This document shows positions 48,079-61,100 of a stretch of 64,000 bases of DNA, piece by piece. Position 1 is the stretch's first letter, and every line of letters begins with the position of its first letter. The position numbers and the translations under genes are program-made. The notes beneath the pieces are model-generated. The model was not told where the DNA came from and made no database searches. It worked only from the letters and a program-made list of their open reading frames with translations. Origin of the DNA: Nemopilema nomurai (lineage: Eukaryota; Cnidaria; Scyphozoa; Rhizostomeae; Rhizostomatidae); assembly GCA_003864495.1 (NCBI GenBank), contig ML133428.1, forward strand, positions 1,178,001 through 1,242,000, read 5' to 3'.

Positions 48079-49100
48079 ATGAGCTTATCATTCTACATCT
48101 GCAGCCTGGTCCTCATTTCGCTGTCACTTGGTGCACAAAGCCTTGCTGACTCTGAAGAAAGCATTTTAAAGCGGCAATTTGAAACAACGTGTGCTTTCTA
48201 CCGCTGGTCACACTGCCCAGGAAAGAAAGAGGTAGAAATGGTTATATACACGAATTTATGTCTTCTAATTCTTGTTAGAACGCTTCAATGATATCTTTGA
48301 TTGCTGAATCGGTGATGGGTTTCAAAATTCCACATTAAGAGGCGTGTAGAAGGCTAACAAAGCACAGTAGCATGTGACTCCAATCTTTGCATCGCTACAA
48401 TAGGTAATAAGGAAATATTTTTTGCAATGCCTTGATCTGCCAGCTATTGGCTGTAAAATTGCTGAAGTTATTTCATTTTCATAAACTTTTGAAGTGATAC
48501 TGCTGATATGTAGGCATATTCTAATTTCAGTATTATTGACTGACTGACTGACTGACTGACTGACTGGTTGACTGACTGACTGAATGACTGACTGGTTGAC
48601 TGACTGACTGACTGACTGACTGACTGACTGACTGACTGACCGACCAACCGACCGACTGACTGACTGACTGACTGACTGACTGACTGACTGACTGACTGAC
48701 TGACTGACTGACTGACCGACTGACTGACTGACTGACTGACTGACTGACTGACTGACTGACTGACTGACTGACTAGCTGACTGTAATGATATGATAATGAT
48801 ACCCCTATAAATGATTTAGACAAAAATTAAAGTTTGATAAGTTATAAATAGGGAGTGATTTTAATGTTATCAAGGGTTTTAAAAAAATTTTCACAATTTT
48901 CTGGTTCTTTTCAGGTTGATGAAAGCTCAAGAAGGGATGAGATCACGAACGAAATAAGTGACTTGGCATTCAGAGAAGACCTTGGTTTTGGCAAACAGGT
49001 CAGAGAGATGGAGTCTGTCGAAGGAAGCAGAGGCAACAGGAAGGCTAACTTAAGAAAGTTATTTCGATTCCTTCTTCAAAAGCAACGGTCTCAGAAGTAA
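48079..49100 (+). CDS. Secreted peptide precursor 2 (C-x7-C, Arg-Trp-Ser, amidation site), two exons
   Basis: Exons 48079-48231 and 48915-49100 (donor GTAGAA, acceptor TTTCAG, phase 0) give 112 residues. I chose the ATG at 48079 because a clean signal peptide follows (MSLSFYICSLVLISLSLGAQS). The frame stays open upstream to 47932, but that part is not signal-like. After Lys31-Arg32 comes QFETTCAFYRWSHCPGKK. Gln33 could form pyroglutamate, Cys38 and Cys46 can pair, and Pro-Gly-Lys-Lys is a classical amidation/cleavage site. The predicted product is a 15-residue cyclic peptide ending in Pro-amide. The tail encoded by exon 2 is charged and ends with LRKLFRFLLQKQRSQK. Exon layout, lengths and key residues match gene 1, so the pair arose by duplication. 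Confidence 0.85.
48533..48779. repeat. (TGAC)n tetranucleotide array in intron of peptide gene 2
   Basis: About 60 units of ACTG with interruptions: GGTTGACT twice near the left end, and an ACCGACCAACCGACCG block near 48638. It fills a third of the 683-base intron (48232-48914) and lies 135 bases from the exon 2 acceptor. A minus ORF of Ser-Val-Ser-Gln repeats is an artefact. Confidence 0.95.
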
Positions 49101-51904
49101 ACGAGCTGCCTCGGAGTCGCAAGGTTGCGGTAGCCAGCATCTTTTGAAAGAAATCTGTACAAAAATGACTACAAACAAAGTATCGTTGTACTCACAATGA
49201 ATCGTAATTACATAAATCATTCAATCGATTGGAAGTCTTTTTACAAACATTCTAGTGTTTCTCATTATATGATGCAGCGCCTTTGTCAAGCTAAGAACTC
49301 CAAGTCGTCCTCAATTCCTTTCGGTGTCAAGAAAGTATTGATCGACTTGGATCGATTTGTGTTATCTTGGATTAAATGGTTCGCAATCCGCATCGTAAAT
49401 ATGATCTCATAGATTACATTGGAGATAAACTGGGTGAAAAACTTAATGAAGATATAAAATGAAAATTTGAAAAATGAATTGAACATAAACTTGCTTTTAA
49501 ACATTAGAAAAAGGTCTTTCAAACAAGCATAACTTTTCAGACTTCATTACTTCAGCCGACCAAGATTTGTTTCTTGACAATTGTGCTTCAAATTAAAACA
49601 CAATATATAATGCAAGAGTAAGTTTCAATGACTTATAGAAAGCCCAAAGAGATGCGAAGACGAAACCAACATCTCTTCGCAATAGTATTAGAAGGAAGTT
49701 TATGAAAACGCCCATTGAAGATAAACCAAACTTGCGTTAGGACGCCATAAGGTCTACGCATTCTGGAGGTGCAAATATTAGTCTAGTTATTAGTATTTAA
49801 ACAAATATTAAATATTAAGTGTTGAAATCCAGTTGATAAAGTGGCAACAGACAATGAAATAAATGGTTTGATAATAGATAGTGCTCAAGTGAACTTAAAA
49901 GCACCCTAATAGCATTTTGACTTGAAAATTGCGGAAACCGCTATAGTGAAAACTCAATGAGTGCTACAGGGAGTGGTGAGGGGAATCGTTTACGGTTGGT
50001 ACCAAAACAGTCACTTTGTATTCCGCTCTGTAGGAGCAGTGTTTTCGCTATCAAACGACTCGGACCTGGAAATGCCAAAGTTGTTCTAAGGATTGCAGTC
50101 TTTTATGATGGTTTCCAAAAAGCACTATATGATCGTGTCTCTCTTGACCTTAAAACTCTTTCTTTTACATGACATTGTTTAGGGTTATCTGTTGGTAAAG
50201 TCCTTCATATACGACCATCACTAATTAGAATGGCGTTGATGGTGAAATAAAAAATGCTCTTCTCTCCTCACATTCTCTATAATATTTGTTACTTCTCTAG
50301 CAGTCATAACTGCTGTTGTTGTCTTGAAAAAGACTGGTGGTAACGAAGAAAGAGGCAGAACATACAGGCGTCACGTTAATTGTTCTAAAAAAAGAAGAAA
50401 TTGACCTCAAATGTCTGGTTTTGTCTGACGCAAAAATCGGTTTTAACTAAGCTAGTAATAAATTATTTCTTGCTTCAAAATGCACTCGACTAAAATGTTT
50501 GGTTTTCATTCAACATTTAACAACTGCAGCTGTCAGATGCAAATTTGAGTCGACTCTGTGACCTGGTCATTTATGACATGTTATGAAAACTTCCAGGCTA
50601 GTTCCTTGAGAAAACGCCCTTAATAAGAATGGAGAAGATTACTAAATTCAAGTATCACGATAAAAATTGTCAATAGGTTTTTGCTTTGTCATCCAGTTCA
50701 TTTCCCGCAGAATAAAAAGCATGAATGAGTCAGACAAACATTCTCTGAAATGTAAGAACAAAATTGTCAATTATTTTGTTTCCCTTTGTTGCCGTGGATG
50801 TCTTTCATGATTATATAATTACACATATACGGTCCTAGGTAGCAGTCCATTCAATGACTCTTTGGTAGCAGAACAAGTCCACCTGCTAATTTTCTCATCT
50901 GGTGTGGCTCTTTTGAATATAGAGTAGCTCCCATGTTAATCATAAAAACTCTTTAGTAAGACAAAATATTGACCAAAATTCGCTAAAAGTTGGTCCGAGC
51001 TTCGTATCGTGCCATGACGTTTCGAATTTCCCATCAGACGCAATGTTTTAAAGATGATGTCAAGAGACTTTTGTGGCCGTAAAACGCTTCTTTTGCTTTG
51101 AATACAAATTCGTAGACATTATTAATGTATTATTCATGGAGTATTATAAGGAACATGCTAGTTTGACGGTTTCACGTTTGATTTGGGATTGTTTTCTTCA
51201 AATTTCAAACACAGTTGCCTCTTCTATCACCAATGCAGATACGTTAATTAGAATTCTTGCAAAAATGAGAAGATTTTGCATTGTATTATTTAAAAAAAAA
51301 TCAATAGTGGAAGAACTGTACTTTTGACAATGCAGCACATAAAACATTTGCCAGTGAAATGCATTGCAAATTAGCACGGAATAGCGGGAAATGCATGAAT
51401 AAAAAAAATGATGGCTTGCTGAAGAAACTTTTTACAGAGCTCCAATAGACTTAAATTAATTCTCTCCATTTCTTTCGTTTGCATTTTTGTTGAAAAATTA
51501 ACAAGTTCAGACGCTAATTTTTAAAATAGCTCTTTAAAACGTCTAGAAGATGTACAACTGAAAAGAGGAATGCCAAAAATGTCTTTCAAGATGTGAAATG
51601 CCATAACCTTGAAGCATAGACAAGTGTCCCTATTGACAGAGGTCTGCTAAAACAAGCATCAATTGTTTCCGGCATACAATAACATTGAAAGTTTTCCCTT
51701 CAAAACATTACTGCCAGACTAACAGCCTTTTCAAAATCTTGCATTTTCGTGCTCTAAATTCTGGAATTCGCTGGAGGGTTTTTCGAAGAATGTACATTCA
51801 CAGAGGCGCATCTTCACGTTCAGTTAACTTTAGGTGACCACGTGTTAAATTCTTGACGCCAAATTAGAAATACAACAGAGTAAGAGCTAGAAGAGAATTG
51901 GTCT
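49101..51904. other. Region downstream of peptide gene 2, nothing supported
   Basis: AT-rich. ATTAAA at about 49373 could end the peptide 2 transcript. ORFs at 49197-49412, 49957-50172 and 51073-51327 are short and without features. Confidence 0.5.
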
Positions 51905-52142
51905 TTTATTCAATTGAGTTTCTAGAAAATCTGGTTATCACGAGCTTTTAGGAAATGAGTATTCCCAGCACTGGAAGATCGAGTTCCCGTTCTGCTCGCG
52001 ATATCTTCTGAAAGCTTCTAAGCTTTGAATATCTAAGAATCCGCCACTGATTAATCTTTCTCGTTAAGTCAATCATTATGCAGAGGAGTTCATATGCAGT
52101 CTCTCGCGTGTTTGTCATTGTGTTAAGACACGCGTCGAGCAT
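51905..52142 (-). CDS. Weak hypothetical ORF, 64 aa, with a nearby poly(A) signal
   Basis: The minus-strand ORF runs from ATG at 52142 to a stop at 51948. AATAAA (51905-51910, minus) follows the stop by about 40 bases. The product (MLDACLNTMTNTRETAYELL...) is helical, with two early Cys and no signal peptide or known domain. It could be a final exon of an unseen minus-strand gene. A second minus ORF at 53288-53100 with a helical, charged product is in the same orientation, but I could not join the two in phase. Confidence 0.2.
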
Positions 52143-55100
52143 TCCCAGAAGAGACAGTTAAACGCAGCTAAAACGACTGAGAAGGACTACTTACCAATCT
52201 ACTTTACCAATCTCCCTAGTGTACAAAAAGACCACATTTGAAGAAAACTAGAGGATCAAAAAGGCAAAAGGGATAATGTCTTAACAAGCTTTTACTCTAA
52301 AATACTGACTGCCAACCCTAAACAGGGTCATAGCTTCAATTCAAAAGGACATATTGCAATGAGATTGACATATCACTCATTCTAACGCTAATTGAAGCGA
52401 AGCTTTCAGCCACTCTGAAAATCTTGTAAAGAACCATTGCAGTTAATATCCTTAGTTGAAATCCATCTGCTCCAAACGTTTTGCACTTTGGATGAGCTTT
52501 TTGTACTTTGGTTGATCGTGCAAGAAAAAACTCGTGAAATTCAAAAGATGGGATAAATAGCTTCCACTGACATCAACAAGAAGTAAGACAAGTTGCTTGC
52601 AGTGTGGTATAATATTGCGCTGCCTGGGTACTTAGCCTACCTGTCTTACGCAGTGACAGAAGATGGAAGTGACTTATCACTGTCTTGTCTTGTCCTTGGT
52701 TTAGCACACTCAGAATTTGTTATGTTGACTAAGGCACCGTGTTGACTCCGACAAATTGAGATTATTGTAGACATGGAAATTTCAACACTTACAGCAGGTC
52801 TCTCTATTGAAGAGTATTTGAAAGAATCTCATGCACTTCCCAAGAAATTGTCCCAATGCGTTCTGACATCACTCTTTCCAAACAAGACCCAGTGTGGAAG
52901 AAAATTTTAGCATCAACTACAGAGTGACATTTTAACTTTTCTTTTACTGGAACTTGTTCAAAAGCTTCTGATATGAAGAAAAGATTGCAAGGCCATGTGA
53001 AAACAATATACCATTAATTTGTAGTTTTGCAAACCGAATTTCATAGAAGCGAGTTTTTAAGGCTCAATATTTGTAAGCGTGAAGAGAGTCCGTTAATATT
53101 CAAAACATCAAGCAGACAATTCGTCGCAGTTTCAAATAATTTTTACTTCTGTTGGATTGGTTATTAATGTCTTCTTTGGGTATTATTCCCGTTTTTAGTA
53201 CTTCACTTAACCAGGCCATCCATTGCAGTTCTGCATTTTCTAACTTATTCAGGTCTTCGCATATTTTTTCAATTATTGAAAACTTCATTACTTCTTGTCT
53301 TCCATTATTGGCAGGGATCTACTTTAGGGACAATAAGAAAGGTCTAGAAAGCAGGAAATATCAGCACAAGCTCCAACACCATGCCCTGAGGTAGGATTAA
53401 ATATACCCATGCAGAGATATGATAAATGGACCATAGCTGATGAAAGCTTGAATAAGAACGAACTTAGGTTAATGGAAGCCTGGCAATTCAGGACCAAGGA
53501 TGAATGTCTTTCGAATTACGTGGTATGCAGAATTAAACAGCCTATGGGATTGGAAGGAACTATGGAGGGAACTTAAAAAATGAAAATGTTGACTTTTTTG
53601 ATGCATTACAATTACGAACGAAACAAGAAGCGATATGTTAATAATTTATTTAGCAATATAATTTTTTTTTCGCTGTTAAACTAGGTCAAATATGGCTAGA
53701 TGTAGATTATTTCAGTTTAATAAAATATATATTTGATGTTCTGAAATACTAATGAAAAAGATCAGATTATCTTTAAAATCGTAATTAATGTCGTTATATT
53801 TGCCTTAGCAAAATTAACAATTGGTGCTTGAAAATAAAGTAAAATATCTTGGTAATAAGAGCATCCTATTTTTGCAAAAGCCAGACGAACAATAAATAAA
53901 TTATGTAAAGGTAGACAAGCATCTGATAAGAACTTACGAATATTTGAAATTGCTATGAAGAAGACCAAACATATCAAAGACGAACTAAAAGATTCAGAAA
54001 AAAAGAAAAAAATTGCCTAAATACTCCCTGGAACAAAATTTGCCACCCAACGATAAAGAAATGCAGAATGGAAAAGAAGAGATGCCCAAGACTGATTGTG
54101 ACACTTAAAATGAGATTGATCATACTGAAATACTTAAATAAAAAGAACCAAATAGTTCAACAAAAAAAGAAAAGCATTGTCAAAATGAGAAAATAATTCT
54201 AGATTTAGAATAAACCTCGTGATGTAGTTGGCAAGATGCCAATAAACTATTCAGGTACTCTTCAGTTACTGTCAAATTTGCTAACAATCACATGAAAAGT
54301 AGTGAAAATAAATCACTTTTTATATTAATATTCTTCTTCGCTTTAGCCATTAATATCATTCAACTGTTAACTATGCGAATTTGAGTTTTATGATGGAAAA
54401 TTTCTTCATCAATAGAATTTCATAGAGAGTCCAAGATCATTACGTTTAATTAATGTCTAACTTATAGGTTCAAGTTATGTTCGTTGGGATTTCGGTAACA
54501 TAGCATTGAAATTGCAGCATAATAAAGGTTTTTGCCCAAGGAGGCCTTCTTTTCATTAGAATCTAGTGCTGACGGAGAAAGGTTAAATCAAGACAGCAAG
54601 GCAAAAATTCTTTTATAACTAGGGTTAGCCTAGGCATTACAAAGGAAAACATAAGGCCTACTGAATGCTTATTACGAAGCTACTAAAGCATTTTTATTAT
54701 GTATATTTAGAGCTGAAATATTCAATACGCCCCTACATTGTCTTCAACTATGAAATTCAAGCAACATTAGGGTTCTACATAATTTTCTTAAGATTCGAGA
54801 TGTTGCAAAACTAGCTGAAAAGATTGCAAGAGTTTCAGTAATGCTGTGTGACGCAAATATGGCCTTTAAGCAATTTTATGTGGTTGCATTCTTCACAGAC
54901 TTGTGACGAGGGCTTGAAGGCAGAAGGTCTGCAAAAAATTAAACGGACCATTTAAATCATTTCATGTAGAGCTACGCTGTTGGTTTTTTCCATTATCAAA
55001 AGGCCATTGAAGATATTAACAAGAAAATGAAGCTTCATTCACATGCATCGAGCGGTAATGTAAATTACAAAACAAAACTGATTTGTCGATTACCTTCACT

Positions 55101-58100
55101 TCTCCATTAACCATACATTAACAAACTTAGCCTTGAAATAATGTCCAAATGCTTAGTCTAATGCTACATTGTAATTTATCGTTGCTCAAATATTGTCAAA
55201 TTCTTGTATTCTGTAAGACACTAGGTTAGTGATTTGAGATGAAATTAGAAACACGTAGGCAGAGTTTATAAGGTTATATAAAAAATAATAGACACTAGGT
55301 GTGAACTGTGATTCTTAGCTTCTCGTAGAAGGATGAGTGTAGTCAATGTGACCAAAAGAATCACATAAAATTTTTGCTCGTAGGAATTTCGTAGGGAAAG
55401 AGCAACTCAATAAGCAAAGAGCAAGGGAAGCAAGCACCAAAGTAAAGCTTTCAAAACACACATGGCGGTAATTTTACATTGAATTAAGGAGAGAGCATCT
55501 TTTATTCAGACCGACAAGAGCAAACTGTGCCTGAAATCAAGTAAATCTGACTTGCATTTGCCGTATTGTCACACGAGTGCTAACCAGGGCAAGACAGTTA
55601 ATGCCAGTCAGGAGAAGGATTCATTGGCTATAAAATTGATTTGTCCACAAATATAGACCATGTATTTATCAAAAGAGTAATTGCTGTCCACTCTCCAACT
55701 GGCCTTTAAATCTAGTCGAGGCATAGTTTACAGAAAAGGGCAAGAAACCGAGCAACGTAAGCAAAATGTGATTTTCAGTCGAGAAATAACGAATATATGT
55801 CATGATTGTGAGATTTATGACATAAAAGCCACTGTTTTGTGTTCACCACGGGACGTTCACAGCTGCATTCAAAACTGGGTAGTAATTAAGATGTACCCCA
55901 GGCTTGGTCTCTAGCGCCTATTATTTTGCGCCGTACTTTAAGCATGACTTTATTTGAGCTTTCTTTGATCCATCGTGGTGCACACATGCAGAGACCCGCG
56001 TGGTGCTTCGATTTCAAGTAGGCCATGCCAGTCATGCATTTTGCAATGAATCGGCTTCCGCTTTGATGCCGGGATGCATTACGTGACAAAAGACTCATAG
56101 GTCGAAGGCTAAGTACGTTTTGTAAGCTGTTTGCATTAAACTACGAAGACAAAGCCAGTCTTTAACGATGCCTGCCTCCGACCAATGGGATACTCTTAAA
56201 GCAAATTACTCGAATTAGTTGTGAATTTCGTTAATCTTAAAGACCGACGCAAAGTCAATTGAATGTGTAAGCGCGTTATTAAAAGATCTAGGCATAGACT
56301 AAGCACAGTTGAACATCAGATTTAATTACGCAAAATTTCAACTTAAATTGTATTAAATAGACAAGAAAAACTGCAATCTGATTTGCCTAGAGCGTTTGTT
56401 TGTGTGATATTGAAAATCATTGCACTGATTGACAGCTTTAAAAGCAAACCAATTATCAAACTAGCCTCGATCTAGTGAAACCGTCTATATGACGTCATTC
56501 ACTGATCCTTGTCCTGTGATTCTCGCTGAGTTTCTTTCCAGCAAAGTTTTAATCCACAAATATGCAAACATCGATGAACGCGCGATGTTATAAACAGCGA
56601 GAAAACATCCTGCAAATATTTCCTTCCTTTCTTTACTGGCATGTTCTTGAAATGTCAGTAATTTATGCGCAAAGAAATCTTCTGTTCCGTTACAGTGCGA
56701 TATTAGCCGCTCGTCTTAGAAAAAGGTCTTGTTTACCACAGCTAAGTATTAAACTCTAGCCAATACATTTGCGGTGTGCGTTTCGCTGGAGCGAAATAAT
56801 GGTCGGTGAAGCCATATGTTTTAGTGTTATTAAGTGAACCAATGCCAAATCAATCTCATTTTTCTCGCCTTCTGTCCACAATCATTCCGAAAAATTTGTG
56901 GTCTTGCTCGTATATTAAGCAGGCAAAGCATTCGATCTGGTTGTCAGCATGCGCCTGGAATTGACCAGGAGAACGGATCATTGTGGGCTTAGCAATAATT
57001 GTGGAGGGTCAGGTGACAAACCTGGGAGGACTTATAGCACGGTAATCCATTTCAGGTGGCATCGGGCCTCGAGGTGGACATCACCTTCTCTAACTAATCA
57101 TTCGCTGGCAGACTGGTTATTTGCTGGGACCCGCCTTTTGAGCTCGCATCGCTTTAAGAGATTTCCTTTGGTGGAGGGGTTTAAACTAGGAGCTCAGCTC
57201 GCCTCTAAGAGCTTGGCCTGAGTTTCGAGCAGCTGCTTCTGTATGCGTGACTTTGGATTGGGCCTTTTGATATGCATTGCAAATGATCTGATCAGACTGA
57301 ACTGAGAGCCCAGGGCACCGCACATGTGCCACTGACGTGTGTAAAGCCACCTGCAAGGAATATGCTCTGTAGAACGCAGGCAACCCTAAATTCTAACTTC
57401 AATTATTAGCCCAGTTCAGGGCGCGTGACTTGTATTTGAAAGTGGAAGGGGGGGGGGAGGGGGCAAGGTGTGAAGATAATAAAATGGTTTACTAAAGACT
57501 GCCACCCCTGAATATTTTGATGATAGAGTCATACTCAAGGCCGTACTAAGCAAATAGACTACAGAATATTTGACCTCCTTTCTTTCTACCTACTTATAAA
57601 CCTCTTTCTATTTCTTTTTACGTAGCCTTAGAAAGTATTTTGCTCAGCAAAAAATTGCAATGAATTCGCCAGCCCTGGTATTTTATAGAATGTCATTTTG
57701 TGACTTGTCCCTCATCTCCAGAACCTGGCTTTGATAGCCAGTCATTCGTAAACACTTCGAAGTCTCTCGTTAGTCGTCTACTTTCTACACTCCCGCATCC
57801 CCCACTGGTTTCACTGGCCTTGTATTTCTTGTAACACCGTCCCAAATCCACCATGCCCCTATTAGCCAAATAATGACACTACTCGAGTAGCACATGACTA
57901 CAGGCACAACGTGATGCATAACCGAAACGTATGCCAATGATAATACCCAGGTATAACGGATACGTTCCAGAATGTTAACGAGATTTTAAGGACAACAGAC
58001 TGTCTTTCGTGCATTTCTCATTTCGATAAAGTGCTGTATATAAAATACTGATAAAAGGCAAGCAAATTAAGCTCCCAAAAATGCTAAAATATGCGGTCAA

Positions 58101-61100
58101 GCACTTAGCGCCTGTAAACTGTCTAAAAATTGATATTTTTCATTTGCTACTGACCTATAATTCAAACTTGAATTGTCTTTAAAAATTGCATCTACCATAA
58201 CCTTATTTTTCAAACCATCCTGCCAAGCAAAACTTGTAGATTTCCAGCAATACATTCGAGATAAGTTATTCACAGATTTGTTTTCATCTTGTTTCAGAAA
58301 AGGGCCCAGAAGTGAGCCTTTCCTGATTACCTTGCAGCCACACGAGGGTGTTGCTTTGTCTTCAGCTCTCCCTAGCCGACAATCCTGTTGTGTCTCGTTA
58401 TACTGAGCCTAAAGATCGGATCATAAGCCTCTAAGCTAATTCAAGACATTTGATCTTTGACTTGGGACATATAGGAAAATAGGTTTACGATCTTCCTGAT
58501 CTATAGGATTTGCAAGAGATTTCCTGTTTGTTTTCTTGGAATTTATTGACCGTACAGAGACATCAACATCGAAATCAACATCAACAGGTGTTCGAAGGTC
58601 CTTCTGCATGGCATGCGACTTGCTTCTTTTTTTGTATTTCATGCCAACTGGAATTGGTAGTAGGTGCGTACTGTGTCTGTTTCCGAATGGATATGGTCCC
58701 AAGGTAAGTTCTCTTAGCCGTGGAGTCAACCGCAATAAATGGTTGGAGCAAACCCGATTATCTCTGAGAGTTGTCGGCTTGTTAAGAAATAAGCCAATCA
58801 GTTATGAGAAATGCAAACAGGATTTTCTTCAGAGATCTGATCACAGACGTGAAAGCTGAAGTAACAGTCTGCTTCGAAAGGCGTCTTCGTCACCAAGGAC
58901 TTACGAATTGCACTGCAACTTCAATGCTTTAATTGCAGATGTCAGCCTTCTCGTCTCTAGAACAGATGGGTACCCCCGCCAGAGACACGAACGTATCTAA
59001 AATATTCACATAATATCACATTTTTCATACTGTGCGACTTTATAAATTTCGAATAGGCTCTGTTTATCGTTCAAGCGAATTTTCTTCAATGCATTTTATC
59101 TGAATTGGGCTTCACAAATTATCTCCCAGTGCAATGAAAATTTTGTGGGGGTATCGTCCCTAAAAACTTACAGTATAAAATGGTTGAATCTGAGCTTGAA
59201 TTATGAGAAATCGATGCTTTTATTGGATGCACTTGGTTAGATGAATATTCCACATTGCTGCCTAGATTTCGCTTGAGAAGAGGAATCCCCTTTTTGATTG
59301 GCAACACCCTTCGATTGCAAAGCTGACACCAGCTTCTTTTGTGAAAACATTCTGACCATGTGAAAATGCAGATTAGAATAACCATATTGCACTGTGACGA
59401 TTTAGTACGGAGGTTTCACGACTTGGAGAATTGAAAGAAAATTCAACGTCAGAAAACTTTTGTTGATACTTGACCATTTATGTTTGCATTCGCTTCACGC
59501 AAGCGTAGATAACTGTCGCCACAAAGGTGATATGATAATTGATCATTTATTGTGGTTCGTGTGTTAAAGAAATAAAACCATTCACTTTCTTCACCGTTAT
59601 CATGATTGCTAATCTTTTGCCATTTCATTGTCCTAAACGCCCATTTTATGTCACGAAACTTGTACATTACTGTTTCGTCACGAAAATATAAGCTCTGTAG
59701 GTCTAAGATAGGCAACAACGAGCAGAAGAGTGTGATACCATGTGCCAGGGTAGCTGGCTGTCTAGTGACACGTAGTTTTACGCATAGAGGGCAATGATAA
59801 TCAATGAGATGGAACAACCTCCTACTGGAAAGCCTCTCTTAAGAAGAATTGGGACACATTGAAAGAGAGGCAGACAGCAACCCATTTCCAATAGCTTGTT
59901 CATGAGTATGTGAGAACCACATAGGCCGAGAAGACACACGTGAATTAGTGACAGTCATTTTGACAACTTATAGGTGTTGTTTTCTTGTCTGACTTTGTGA
60001 TGAAAACAAAGTTACATAGGCCTTGCCTGAAATGGAAATTTAGTTCATCCGATTTTAGGCATGAATTTGGTAGTACGGCTTTAAAGTTAAGGAAATCAAG
60101 AAAAAAAGAGACTATTGGCAGAAAGTTAATTGGCGTCATCAGCAAAGATGTGAAGTTTTACTTCGGCATTATGGGTATTGGAGCATAAAATAAGGTTGCT
60201 TTCATGAAAGGTTCTTTAATAAGAATCTAGGTAGCAGTTAAAGTCAGGTCATTGAAATGGAGGGCTATTGGTTGATGTTAATTGAAAAATCTTGATGATT
60301 GATAGTATTTTATGATTTCTTAAGTACCCTTCCAAATGTTAGATGAAAATTACGCTGAAGATTTAAAAAGCACACGGGGTCAAGTAAAATTACAAATTAT
60401 GTGGCTTGATTAACTGGAGAGGCCAAAACATAAGATTCATACAACATCAGTAATGCAAGGGACGTACACATTTGAAAAATTCTTACATATAATGGTGTCT
60501 AGATTACCAAGAAGTGAAAGTTTGATCCAGCTAAAATTGTTGTTAACTGTGTGTTCGGACAATGATGTCCTGATAATTTACTTTTGAATTGTGATGGTGT
60601 TGCAGTATTTTTAACAGGATTTTCTTCAGGTGCAGAATACGTTTTTAAGACCATTTCTCCAATAGCAAACTATATCAGTTTTTTCGACCATTTTGTCCGC
60701 ACAATCACAAGTAATTTTTGTATGAACAAATTGTTAAATTTACGGTTTCAAAATACAAATGCATTCTTCGTAAAAGCATGTTACCCCTTGATTGTTAATA
60801 GTGTTAGTTTGCTAGCATTCGTTAACCATTAATACTAGTAATAGAGACAAAAAGCATAGAATTCATAGTTCAGTTTCATTCTATAGATTTTATTTCTCTA
60901 GGATAGGTAGTTTCTGACTATATAAATCTCCAATTAAAATCATTAGACTTAACAATTTCTTTAAATTATATCTTAATGTCTCAAAGCCATGTTTATATCC
61001 CGAAGGATTATTTGATGTCGCCATTAAATGGATAATTTTTTATTGATTTTCAGTATCTTCATAGCATTCGTTAATATGATGTACAATGTTTCGAGGTTAC

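Noticed and set aside
48533..48823. Minus ORF of Ser-Val-Ser-Gln repeats
   Set aside because: It is the reading of the TGAC microsatellite, inside an intron.
53100..53288. Minus ORF of 62 codons with a helical, charged product, near the weak ORF at 51948-52142
   Set aside because: Joining the two through available GT/AG sites gave a different frame with an early stop, so I did not call a gene.
58436..58859. ORFs on both strands around a strong donor-like AAGGTAAGT at 58,702
   Set aside because: Neither frame has a signal peptide, domain or matching acceptor that I could find.
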